The notes under the pieces: generated by a model
The model's input: the letters and a program-made list of their open reading frames with translations, nothing else
Told to the model about the DNA's origin: nothing
Database searches by the model: none
Shown: in pieces, positions 1 to 7,138 of the stretch
Layout: every line of letters starts with the position of its first letter
Numbering within the stretch: position 1 is the first letter of the stretch
Program-made: the position numbers and the translations under genes
From: Candidatus Gastranaerophilales bacterium
GTDB lineage: Bacteria; Cyanobacteriota; Vampirovibrionia; Gastranaerophilales; Gastranaerophilaceae
Assembly (NCBI GenBank): GCA_944326115.1
Contig: CALVCQ010000010.1
Coordinates: 1-59,065 of the forward strand
Direction of reading: 5' to 3'
Length of the DNA: 59,065 bases

Positions 1-89
1 TTTTTACCCTGACAAACGCTTGGTATAGCAAGGCTTTATATCAAATTCCCTGCAACAAAAAAACAGGGAAGTAACAGCGAATTGAATGA

Positions 90-117
90 AAAAGAAGCTC
101 CTATTGGAGCTTCTTTT
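90..117. terminator. Bidirectional hairpin terminator after the terminase operon
   Basis: A 12-bp perfect stem (AAAAGAAGCTCC / GGAGCTTCTTTT) with a 4-base TATT loop overlaps the terminase stop codon. The A/T-rich ends give a U-run on either strand, so it probably ends the minus-strand operon and perhaps a plus-strand transcript from the left. Nothing else is recognisable in bases 1-89. Confidence 0.75.
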
Positions 118-1657
118 AAAACCGAGGAAACCTTTTACCTGGGTATTTAACTTGTCGCATAGCAAACTGACAAAAATCTCGTGCGCTCATATTTGAAAGG
201 CCAATAGGTTCTTTGTACCTATTGATTGCTTTAGCAATATTTTCAAGTGTACAGCCATATTGATTAGATTTGACACAATCAATTAGTTGAGTCAGAGCAT
301 CTACTTGATCATCATGTTTTCCATTTGGAAAAGCATTTATTTCTGCTCTAAACTCATCCAGCCAGCTTGCTCCTTCTGCCAACAAGACATCCTTACTTTT
401 TATATACAAGACTGCATTGTTAGCTCTTGTAGCTTTATTACCTTTTGGTTTGTATGGAATAAATGAGACAGGTAAGACTTTTTGCAAATACTGTATCAAA
501 GAAATAGAGATAGAACTCTCCTCTATGATGAGATGATTGCAGTTCTCTGCTACATAAAGTTCTTCAATTTTACTTGCTAGTGCCTGTAAATCCAATTTAA
601 ACCGTTTTACGTCTGTTATGTATATCTTGTTGCCATATATTTTAGCTGTAATACACACAGAATAATCGTTGTTTTTACCATCTTTTAAGGCAATATCCCA
701 GCTCTGAATTGTTTTAGCTTCAACTGGCACCTCTAATTCTGTAAATTGTTGAAACCAGTCATAGTTTATAACATTCCCTGCTAGTGGTATTGGATTTTGT
801 TGGTACTGAGCAGAGAAATTATACTCATTCATTAACTTTCTCTGATTATTTAAAACATCGATAGGCTCAAGAGACGGATTTAAAGCCTCTCCTGCTTTAC
901 GTCCAACAATTTTACCGTTTGAGAGAGTGAACTCTTCATCATTCTCTGCAATAGCAGGAAGAGACAAAACCTTCCATCCGTCTTGTTTCAGCAAATGTCC
1001 TGTTAAGTCATCAATGTGAAGTCTCTGCATAATAACGATAATTACACCGTTCACTTTATCGTTTAATCGTGAAACCAATGTATTGTCATACCAGTTATTA
1101 ACACGAGTTCTTATGGTATCTGATAGCGCATCATCGGCTTTGATTGGATCATCAATGATGATATAATTCCCACCAATACCTGTTAATGAGCCATCTATTG
1201 ATGTTGCATACCTAAAACCATTTTCTGTTGTTTCAAATTCGTTTTCTGTATTTTTATTGCCAAGACGGGTTTTAAAGATTTTTTTATAAAAATCAGATTC
1301 CATAAGCTGTCTTGTTTTACGAGAAAGGTTATCTGCAAGAGCTTGTGAATAGCTTACACAAACTATTCTTGCGCTAGGATCATGCCCTAGAATGAACGCA
1401 GGTAAACAAATTGAAGCACAATGTGACTTTAAATTCCGAGGTGGGATATTTACTATTATACGATTTGAATCATCGTGCACACATTGTTTTATATGATTAA
1501 AACCACTGTACACACATTGTTGCAATGTGTCACAAATAAGCTCAAGGTGCCAATTCCCCTTAAAAGGCTGAGAATTATCCGTTTCATAAAATGATCTTTG
1601 CATAAATGCATAAAAATCATTTCTCAATAAGCTTTTCAATACTCTGTTATTGTTCAT
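116..1657 (-). CDS. Phage terminase large subunit (ATPase-nuclease)
   Basis: This is the motor of phage DNA packaging, which cuts and pumps concatemeric DNA into the prohead. About 513 residues, full length for the family. The N-terminal ATPase has a Walker-A-like IPPRNLKS near residue 75, the variant form seen in the TIGR01630-type terminases, and a Walker B YIIIDDP near residue 170. The C-terminal RNase-H-like nuclease shows SWDIALK near residue 320 and HDDQVDAL near residue 455 with its acidic residues. I chose the ATG at 1657; an in-frame TTG lies 9 bases upstream. The start overlaps the end of the preceding gene, so it is the last gene of a three-gene operon. No portal, capsid or small terminase is next to it, although the element may continue left of the window. 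It could belong to a prophage, a satellite or a domesticated remnant. Confidence 0.88.
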   Translation of the reverse strand: MNNNRVLKSLLRNDFYAFMQRSFYETDNSQPFKGNWHLELICDTLQQCVYSGFNHIKQCVHDDSNRIIVNIPPRNLKSHCASICLPAFILGHDPSARIVCVSYSQALADNLSRKTRQLMESDFYKKIFKTRLGNKNTENEFETTENGFRYATSIDGSLTGIGGNYIIIDDPIKADDALSDTIRTRVNNWYDNTLVSRLNDKVNGVIIVIMQRLHIDDLTGHLLKQDGWKVLSLPAIAENDEEFTLSNGKIVGRKAGEALNPSLEPIDVLNNQRKLMNEYNFSAQYQQNPIPLAGNVINYDWFQQFTELEVPVEAKTIQSWDIALKDGKNNDYSVCITAKIYGNKIYITDVKRFKLDLQALASKIEELYVAENCNHLIIEESSISISLIQYLQKVLPVSFIPYKPKGNKATRANNAVLYIKSKDVLLAEGASWLDEFRAEINAFPNGKHDDQVDALTQLIDCVKSNQYGCTLENIAKAINRYKEPIGLSNMSARDFCQFAMRQVKYPGKRFPRF

Positions 1658-2339
1658 GACTTGCAATTGTTTTTATTCTTTTTAAATCATTTTGGAATTT
1701 TTCAATATTTCCATCAAAATTTATTTGTTGTACATTTGATATTGTGTTTTCCTGTTGTATTTGACGGGCAATAGCTTTTGCAGCTTTTTCGTTCTGTGCT
1801 GAATCGTCACCTTGTATAAGTAAGCCATTAGGAGTATTAGGGTATTGCTCCTCATTCGCAACACTTTCTCCATAAGGCTGGAAAAGTTCTTCAGATAGTT
1901 GTTCTATGTTCTCTTGCGACAAACCGCACGATAATAGTTCTGTATTTTTATCAATGTTGGCATATTTTTCTATGATTTTTTTTCTTTCTTTTTCTTTTTT
2001 TTCAATATCTTCTATTTTTTTTGATAATTCTTGTTTTTCTTTTTCTATTGCTCTTAATTTTTCTTCTCTTATAGCATTTTTTTGTTTTTCCTCTTCTTTA
2101 ATATCATTAATACACTTGTTTACTTCATTAGCGTGTCTTTCTGGATTTTTTGTAAAGACATATTCAAAAAAACCATATCTGTCAACAAAGTATGAATAAT
2201 CGACATGTCCGTATGATTTATATTTTAGCGCATCAACGTATTCTTGATCGGTATAATAGTGACCATTTATGGTTTTTCCTTTAAATGACAAAGAAGGTTG
2301 ATATTGTCTTATTGTATTTTGTACTGAACAGATTTTCAT
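1647..2339 (-). CDS. Coiled-coil protein with a degenerate P-loop-like C-terminal segment
   Basis: A 230-residue protein of unknown function. Its N-terminus (MKICSVQN... followed by FKG) looks like openings I associate with Gastranaerophilales proteins. Residues about 75-130 are a highly charged K/E-rich coiled coil. From about residue 165 the segment NGLLIQGDDSAQNEKAAKAI resembles the start of an AAA+ domain (NGxLLxGPPGxGKTxxAKAI), but the P-loop glycines, lysine and threonine are replaced, so it should not bind ATP normally. The protein then stops, giving the impression of a truncated AAA+ protein. It overlaps the upstream gene by four bases (ATGA) and the terminase downstream, so the three are translationally coupled. 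It is not a recognisable small terminase. Confidence 0.7.
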   Translation of the reverse strand: MKICSVQNTIRQYQPSLSFKGKTINGHYYTDQEYVDALKYKSYGHVDYSYFVDRYGFFEYVFTKNPERHANEVNKCINDIKEEEKQKNAIREEKLRAIEKEKQELSKKIEDIEKKEKERKKIIEKYANIDKNTELLSCGLSQENIEQLSEELFQPYGESVANEEQYPNTPNGLLIQGDDSAQNEKAAKAIARQIQQENTISNVQQINFDGNIEKFQNDLKRIKTIASHEQ

Positions 2340-2992
2340 TTTGTAGTTGAGCCTTTTTCTTTTATTTTATCTAATACAATTCCGGCAAGAGTACCAATTG
2401 TAGACCAAATTAAAATTCCGCTAATAGTTTTTTTCATAAATCTTTCATTCATTTTTGCTTTAAATTGCAAGTTTATATCCTCAAAAATATATTTATACTC
2501 AGCCAGAAACTGTTGCAGCTGTAGTTTTTTCTTTTTTATATTTATAATTTCTTTCTCAAGCTCAAATTTATTTGGGGATTTCGAAAGACTTTCTTGGTAG
2601 CTAAAAATATCTTCATCATAATATTTTATGCTCTCTTTAATTTGTTTTATATGCGTAATCGGATTTTTGCTAAATTTTGGTATGCATTGATGCTTATGAG
2701 CTTGATCAAACTCTGGTGTCATTATTGGTTTTAGTTTTTCTTTTACAAAAACAGCGTATTGCATTTTAATGTTTTTACTGACTTTTAAAGAAGGTTGAAT
2801 AATACCTGCCGCAGTTCCCACAAGAGTTAGTGGCATAGTGTAATTTTTCTTCGAAGCAACAGTCAGTTGATAATTCGTTTTATCAACTGATGCCAAGTGT
2901 TTATAAAAGTCATTGAAAACAGGTGCGGACAAATTTATTCCTCTGTATTTTCTTATTGTTGTATTCTTCTTTTTCCTTATGATAGTCATCAT
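2336..2992 (-). CDS. Hypothetical protein with C-terminal membrane segment
   Basis: A 218-residue protein of unknown family. It is basic at the N-terminus (IIRKKKNTTIRK), has a lysine-rich helical stretch at about residues 130-170 that may form a coiled coil, and ends with one hydrophobic helix (SGILIWSTIGTLAGIVLD) and a short basic tail. It is the first gene of the minus-strand operon that ends with the terminase and overlaps the next gene by four bases. Either of two adjacent ATG codons could be the start; no strong ribosome-binding site is visible. The context suggests an accessory or phage-related role, but nothing in the sequence names one. Confidence 0.62.
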   Translation of the reverse strand: MMTIIRKKKNTTIRKYRGINLSAPVFNDFYKHLASVDKTNYQLTVASKKNYTMPLTLVGTAAGIIQPSLKVSKNIKMQYAVFVKEKLKPIMTPEFDQAHKHQCIPKFSKNPITHIKQIKESIKYYDEDIFSYQESLSKSPNKFELEKEIINIKKKKLQLQQFLAEYKYIFEDINLQFKAKMNERFMKKTISGILIWSTIGTLAGIVLDKIKEKGSTTK

Positions 2993-3392
2993 AAGTGATA
3001 TAGGTTATAAATTTAAGCTCTTTTTTATTTCTACGGTAGAGGCTTTCTCATTTAAAAAGCCTGAATATTTATTTTTGTTAGTGTTTTTTAAGTTTATTAT
3101 TTTTTTTTTACTTTTTTAAGATTAAATTATTCTTTAATATATAAGAAATGATACAAGTGCATATTGCTTAAATTTGATTTTGATAATAAAGGGTTTATTG
3201 ATGAAAGTATGAGGTATCAAAAATATTGCGAAATTCATTGTTTGAAATAAAGATAGCCGATACATTCATATAAAAGCTGAGTTAAGTAAGCATATATCAA
3301 GGCATTTAATCGTTAATAGAATAAATACACTAGAAATATGTTATGCGAACTTAGGCATTTTTTAAACACTTGCAAAAACTAAATTTCGAAGA
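2993..3392. other. AT-rich intergenic region, no gene seen
   Basis: About 400 bases upstream of the terminase operon. A plus-strand reading frame at the left edge encodes a low-complexity F/I/L-rich peptide and looks like an AT-rich shadow. The region probably holds the operon promoter but no convincing -35/-10 pair could be picked out of the A/T background. Confidence 0.4.
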
Positions 3393-3552
3393 GGACTCTT
3401 TTTATTAGCCAAAAGAGAATTTTGCTTTAATTAAAGAAAAATTCTCCAAAAACAGCAAAAAGCTATTCTCTACTTTTCCTCAAAACGCACAAACCGCGGG
3501 AATTTAGGTATAAAAAAAGAGACTCTAATCGGTCTCTTCCTTTAAAATTGGA
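3393..3552. repeat. 160-bp direct repeat, outer copy (tRNA-Ala terminator region)
   Basis: This matches 5012-5171 over 160 bases with only five substitutions that I could find. It contains a copy of the tRNA-Ala terminator (AAGAGAC...GTCTCTT), an upstream hairpin CTCTTTT/AAAAGAG and an A/T-rich foldback. The bases just beyond it (3553-3580) still resemble the T-arm of the tRNA-Ala 3' end (ACGAGA.TCGAA), but the rest of the tRNA is absent. Together with the inner copy it brackets a zeta-type kinase module. This is the pattern expected of an attachment-site duplication or of a decayed tandem tRNA duplication. Confidence 0.85.
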
Positions 3553-3701
3553 TAAAACGAGAGTCGAAATAATGTCCAAAAACTTCCCCATTTTATCATT
3601 CTGTGTGTTTACAGTATGTCTCTATATTTTAGTTACATCAAGAGCTCTTAAGGTATTCTTATCATTCTAACACACTTGATTTAATGTACTACAAAACTAT
3701 T

Positions 3702-3866
3702 CTATGAAAAATTGTATTGGGTTGTAATATCTCCATTAGGTAATTGAAATACAATTTTTCCATTGATACTGTATACATTTGGTATACCTTTTTTACGATT
3801 ATTTTCTTGAGCTTTTTTAATTGCTCTATTCCCTATTTTTAATAATTTTTCTGTCATTTTAGTCAT
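3702..3866 (-). CDS. Small partner protein of the zeta-type kinase (54 aa)
   Basis: A 54-residue basic protein. The N-terminal half is helical and lysine-rich (KLLKIGNRAIKKAQ), and the C-terminal half reads like two beta strands (PNVYSINGKIVFQLPNGDI). Its ATG sits inside the stop region of the upstream kinase gene (ATGACTAA, 8-base overlap), so the two are translationally coupled. The consistent frame, the overlap and the lack of another gene in 3702-3866 make it a real gene. By position it could be an antitoxin or accessory subunit of the kinase; this is an inference, since it shows no DNA-binding motif and no epsilon-antitoxin likeness. Confidence 0.68.
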   Translation of the reverse strand: MTKMTEKLLKIGNRAIKKAQENNRKKGIPNVYSINGKIVFQLPNGDITTQYNFS

Positions 3867-4434
3867 AATGAAAATCCTTTACAAACTCAGTATACAAATT
3901 TTCATTTAATATTTCAATCTCTTCATTTTCAGATTGTGCTACTAGAATATATTCCGAAGAACCGTTATAAAATAAAAACCACTCATCTACTATATCTTTA
4001 TATATATTCCAAAAATTTTTCTTGCTACGATAAAAACGTCGTTCGATATCTTCTTTTGGAATATCATGGCCACCATTTAGTACTCTTATCTTAATTCGAT
4101 TTTCACACAATATAGGACTATCTAAATATGAATATATTAAAGTAATTTTATATTCCAAAGCTTTTGCTTTTTCTATAGTTTTAATATGATTTTTACCAGA
4201 TAAAGTTGTTTCTATTGCAAATGATTTATGTTTATCTAATAATTTTGCCAATTTATCTAAAACAATTTTGCCTGCTCTAATTTTTACACTTTCTATATTT
4301 TCAGGACAAATTTCTTTAGCAATATCATCAGCATTTAAATATTCTAAATTTTCATATGGTAACAATTCGCTTGCTAAAGTACTTTTCCCGCTACCATTAG
4401 CACCTGCAATGATATATAAATTTTTATTTTTCAT
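3859..4434 (-). CDS. Zeta-toxin-like P-loop kinase
   Basis: A 191-residue P-loop protein. Walker A is GANGSGKST at residues 11-19; LNADDIAKE near residues 33-41 resembles the substrate-aspartate region, and AIETTLSGKNH near residues 73-83 matches the ExTxSG region of the zeta toxin/kinase family. Known zeta toxins phosphorylate UDP-N-acetylglucosamine and poison cell-wall synthesis; many chromosomal relatives have unproven substrates. It is translationally coupled to a 54-residue downstream gene, unlike the usual order with an antitoxin upstream. The module lies alone between two 160-bp repeats, so it looks like cargo. It could also be a small-molecule kinase without toxicity. Confidence 0.8.
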   Translation of the reverse strand: MKNKNLYIIAGANGSGKSTLASELLPYENLEYLNADDIAKEICPENIESVKIRAGKIVLDKLAKLLDKHKSFAIETTLSGKNHIKTIEKAKALEYKITLIYSYLDSPILCENRIKIRVLNGGHDIPKEDIERRFYRSKKNFWNIYKDIVDEWFLFYNGSSEYILVAQSENEEIEILNENLYTEFVKDFHYD

Positions 4435-5011
4435 ATGATTAGATTAGCACAAATATAAAATTATAAGCATATAAGAAATAAATATTTAAGAATATGTAAG
4501 TTCTTCATTAGTGTACATAAGTTTGTAATGTCTTTTTTTCGGGAAACAAAAAGTCAAACCAATACCCAATTGGGTTAAAATATAAAGCAGACTTGTTTAA
4601 AAAAAATCTTTTATTTAGAGAAAGAGAATTTAATGCAAATATAAGTAATTTTCACTAGAATTTAATCAACTATAATTTTCTAATTAAAAAAGAAGCATCT
4701 TAACCATTTATTTATTATGTATATTATTACTACAATTATATTGAAAATCAAAGGAATATCAATTACAGAAAGGAATTTGTATAGTATTGCCTGAATATAC
4801 AATCCCGTTCAATACACATATTTATATTTTGTGCTTACAATAATTATAACAACATATTTAGGTGTTTTTTTGAAATTTCTCCACTCTAAAATTTTATTAA
4901 TAAAAAATATGATTAGATAAATAAAATATTATTTAAATTTTAATTTATTAAATTAAAAAAATTAATAAAGAGCTATTATATTTATCTTTTGGTACTTTAC
5001 TATTTTAAAAT
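4435..5011. other. Very AT-rich stretch, no gene seen
   Basis: About 577 bases between the zeta-type kinase and the inner repeat. It is exceptionally A/T rich, with only short reading frames and no tRNA-like or strongly paired segment. The kinase promoter must be near its right end of the coding side. The composition is consistent with decayed mobile DNA. Confidence 0.4.
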
Positions 5012-5171
5012 GGACTCTTTTTATTAGCCAAAAGAGAATTTTGCTTTAATTAAAGAAAAATTCTCCAAAAACAGCAAAAAGCTATTCTCTGCTTTTCCTC
5101 AATACGCGCAAACAGCGGGAATTTAGGCATAAAAAAAGAGACTCTAATCGGTCTCTTCCTTTAAAATTGGA
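5012..5171. repeat. 160-bp direct repeat, inner copy adjoining tRNA-Ala
   Basis: The second copy of the 3393-3552 repeat, five differences in 160 bases. Its right end includes the last four bases of the intact tRNA-Ala gene, and similarity continues weakly about 25 bases into the T-arm. It carries the working tRNA terminator. The arrangement, intact tRNA plus repeat here and tRNA-tail remnant plus repeat 1.6 kb away, is typical of DNA inserted at a tRNA 3' end. Confidence 0.85.
5136..5157 (-). terminator. Terminator of tRNA-Ala
   Basis: Read on the minus strand, AAGAGAC...GTCTCTT forms a 7-bp stem followed by seven T residues, about 11 bases after the tRNA 3' end. It is a standard intrinsic terminator. 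The same hairpin is duplicated inside the outer repeat. Confidence 0.8.
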
Positions 5172-5240
5172 GCGTACGAGACTCGAACTCGTGACCCCCA
5201 CACTGCCAGTGTGATGCGCTACCAGCTGCGCTAACGCCCC
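5168..5240 (-). tRNA. tRNA-Ala(GGC)
   Basis: A 73-base cloverleaf on the minus strand. The acceptor stem GGGGCGT/ACGCTCC contains the G3:U70 pair that identifies alanine tRNAs. The D arm is GCGC/GCGC, the anticodon loop CTGGCAG gives anticodon GGC, and the T arm is ACGAG/CTCGT with TTCGAGT. CCA is not encoded. A near-copy of its downstream terminator region is repeated 1.6 kb away, making this the likely integration target of the neighbouring element. Confidence 0.93.
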
Positions 5241-5280
5241 ATAATTGAGGCTTTTATAATAACTAAATATCGTTGATAAG

Positions 5281-5532
5281 TCAATATTTCTTGCTATTAA
5301 TTCTTTTATCAAAAATTTTAAATATTGGTTCAAACAAAACTTTATTACCTTTACAGATAAAACTGTTTTCTTTTAAATACAGATAGCAACCATCTGTATC
5401 TTTGAGTTTTATTATTTTTTGTTTGTTTACTTTATCAAAAAGTAGATCAACATCCTGATATTCTAATCGGTATACATCAAAAAACTCTGTAGAACCATAA
5501 TGAATAAGCTTATTATTCAGGCTAGTTTTCAT
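5281..5532 (-). CDS. Small hypothetical protein (83 aa)
   Basis: An 83-residue protein of no family I recognise. It has alternating hydrophobic and charged strands (FFDVYRLEY, KQKIIKLKDTDGCYLYL) and looks like a small soluble beta-rich domain. An AGGAG motif precedes the ATG with a short 3-base gap. It lies 40 bases upstream of tRNA-Ala on the same strand. The stop falls before the tRNA and the composition is not low-complexity, so I think it is real, but it could be a chance frame. Confidence 0.5.
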   Translation of the reverse strand: MKTSLNNKLIHYGSTEFFDVYRLEYQDVDLLFDKVNKQKIIKLKDTDGCYLYLKENSFICKGNKVLFEPIFKIFDKRINSKKY

Positions 5533-5647
5533 TTCTCCTCATTTCCATAACACAAAAGTTCTTCTGTTAGTATAGATAAGTATAAAGAAATAACAATTCC
5601 CCAACCGGGCAATCTTTATATTTGTAAAACTTTTGAGTTTATATCTA

Positions 5648-5676
5648 TTGACGAAGTTTCTTTATAAGGTAATATT
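5648..5676 (+). promoter_or_regulatory. Candidate sigma-70-type promoter of tRNA-Leu(TAG)
   Basis: TTGACG, 17 bases, AATATT (or TAATAT at 16 bases) lies about 70 bases upstream of tRNA-Leu(TAG) in the right direction. In such A/T-rich DNA the -10 is weak evidence; the -35 is the better half. Confidence 0.4.
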
Positions 5677-5745
5677 TATATACATATAAATTGTTTAATA
5701 TCCTTTTTGAAAGTGGTAGATACAGAGTTGAAAATTAAATATTGT

Positions 5746-5827
5746 GGGCGTGTGGTGGAATGGTAGACACGCTAGTCTTAGGAACTAGTGCGCAAGCGTG
5801 GGAGTTCGAGTCTCTTCACGCCCACCA
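5746..5827 (+). tRNA. tRNA-Leu(TAG)
   Basis: A class II tRNA with acceptor GGGCGTG/CACGCCC, anticodon stem CTAGT/ACTAG with loop CTTAGGA (anticodon TAG, reading CUA/CUN), a long variable arm (TGCGCAAGCGT) and T loop TTCGAGT. A73 and an encoded CCA end the gene at 5827. The 19 bases just upstream (from GTTGAAAATT) match 16 of 19 bases in front of tRNA-Leu(TAA) at the other end of the window. Confidence 0.95.
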
Positions 5828-5832
5828 TTTAT

Positions 5833-5859
5833 AAAAAAGAGCCGAAAAGGCTCTTTTTT
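5833..5859 (+). terminator. Terminator of tRNA-Leu(TAG)
   Basis: AAAAAAGAGCC/GGCTCTTTTTT forms an 11-bp stem with a GAAAA loop ending in a T-run, five bases after the tRNA CCA. Confidence 0.85.
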
Positions 5860-5935
5860 AGTAGCTTTTTAAGTTTAAATCTGCATTGCATGTGCTTATA
5901 ATAATATTGAAAATTTTTGACATAAGGCAGCAAAA

Positions 5936-6748
5936 ATGAACACACAAAAATCCGGTGACACAATAATAGATTTTGAAAACATATATGTAAATTACGGCAT
6001 GACGACTGTATTAAAGAACATAAATCTTAAAATAAAAAGCAATGAAAACTGGGCTATTTTAGGAGCGAACGGAAGCGGAAAGTCTACATTAATGAAACTT
6101 TTTTCGCATGATATTTATCCTAATACAAAATATCCTTTTAAAAAGGAAATCTTTGGCAAAGACAGATGGGATATTTTTGAACTGAAAAAATATCTGGGTA
6201 TAATTACAAACGACTTACAAGAAAAATTTGAATACAATGCAAAATCACAAACAGCATTAGATGTAGTATTAAGCGGATATCATAGTTCTTTAGGTGTTTA
6301 TAAGCATCATAATGTTAGCGAACATGAAATTCAAAATGCATTGCAGACAATGACCTTTCTTAATATTACTGATATAAAAGATAAAAAAGTTTGTGAAATG
6401 AGTACAGGACAATTACGGCGATGTATAATAGGCAGATCTCTTATCCACAAACCAAAGGCATTTATACTGGATGAACCAACAACTGGGCTGGATATCAAAG
6501 CACGAAAAAATGTTATTAATGTATTGCAAAAACTTTCGGAAAGATTACCGGTAATACTTGTTACGCACAATCTTGAGGAGATTTTTTCTCAAATAACTCA
6601 TGCGGCTTTAATGTATAAAAATACAATATACAAACAGGGAAAAAAAGAAGATATAATCACCTCTGCCAATCTTTCTGAAATTTTTGAAACAGATATAAAT
6701 ATAGAATTACATAACGGCAGGTTTTATATTACTTATAAAAATTTGTAA
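5936..6748 (+). CDS. ABC-type ATPase, ModF/YlmA-like
   Basis: A 270-residue single ATP-binding cassette. Walker A GANGSGKST is at residues 43-51, the signature MSTGQLRR near 155-162 (S-T-G-Q in place of LSGGQ) and Walker B AFILDEPTTGLD near 175-186, followed by the H-loop VTHNLEE. This layout and the SxGQLRR signature suit the ModF/YlmA group of cytoplasmic ABC ATPases. No permease or binding protein lies next to it, so it is either a solitary ATPase or works with a permease elsewhere. It starts with ATG about 75 bases after the tRNA-Leu terminator and has its own promoter region. Substrate unknown. Confidence 0.8.
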   Translation: MNTQKSGDTIIDFENIYVNYGMTTVLKNINLKIKSNENWAILGANGSGKSTLMKLFSHDIYPNTKYPFKKEIFGKDRWDIFELKKYLGIITNDLQEKFEYNAKSQTALDVVLSGYHSSLGVYKHHNVSEHEIQNALQTMTFLNITDIKDKKVCEMSTGQLRRCIIGRSLIHKPKAFILDEPTTGLDIKARKNVINVLQKLSERLPVILVTHNLEEIFSQITHAALMYKNTIYKQGKKEDIITSANLSEIFETDINIELHNGRFYITYKNL

Positions 6749-7138
6749 TTTCAAAAAATCAAACGCAACATCGGTGTCACAGCAACTTCTTGCTCAAAAT
6801 GGCGTCATGGCGGCATAAAGTTGACTAAATGCCAAGTTTTATGAAAGGGTTTTGATTCAGTGCAAAATATATTCACAAATAGTGCGCAAATGACGCTCAC
6901 CTGCACTCACCTTCGTTAAGTTTCACAGACAGGCTTACTACTGTTCAGTTCGTTGTTTGTGTAAAAATTCGTTTAAGTTATTTACCTCTCAAAAACAATT
7001 TACAGGATTGTTTTGTTCACAGCATCTTATCACGAATTTCTCTCTGACAATTTACACGGACATTTGATTAACAGTTTGCACTGCCTCTTGTTTATGCTAA
7101 AATTTTACTATAGATAGTATTAAATTAGGGGTGGAGAA
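6749..7138. other. 390-bp intergenic region upstream of gyrA
   Basis: No convincing gene or named RNA was found. The right end holds the likely gyrA promoter. The middle is less A/T-rich than most spacers here and contains ATCTTATCACGAATTT (7022-7037), a short string that recurs with small changes at 17100 and 33950; this may be a worn repeat or chance. Confidence 0.4.
7076..7103 (+). promoter_or_regulatory. Candidate gyrA promoter
   Basis: TTGCAC, 16 bases, TAAAAT ends 35 bases before the gyrA start. Orientation and distance fit a housekeeping promoter; no experimental support. Confidence 0.45.

Noticed and set aside
1906-2199. Plus-strand reading frame opposite the coiled-coil gene
   Set aside because: Its Phe/Ser/Ile-rich sequence is the antisense of a Lys/Glu-rich coiled coil.
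2913-3119. Plus-strand membrane-like small ORF
   Set aside because: Overlaps the start of the 218-residue gene in antisense and is low-complexity Phe/Ile/Leu from AT-rich DNA.
5082-5333. Minus-strand reading frame that runs through tRNA-Ala
   Set aside because: It overlaps the whole tRNA and its terminator; the tRNA explains the sequence.
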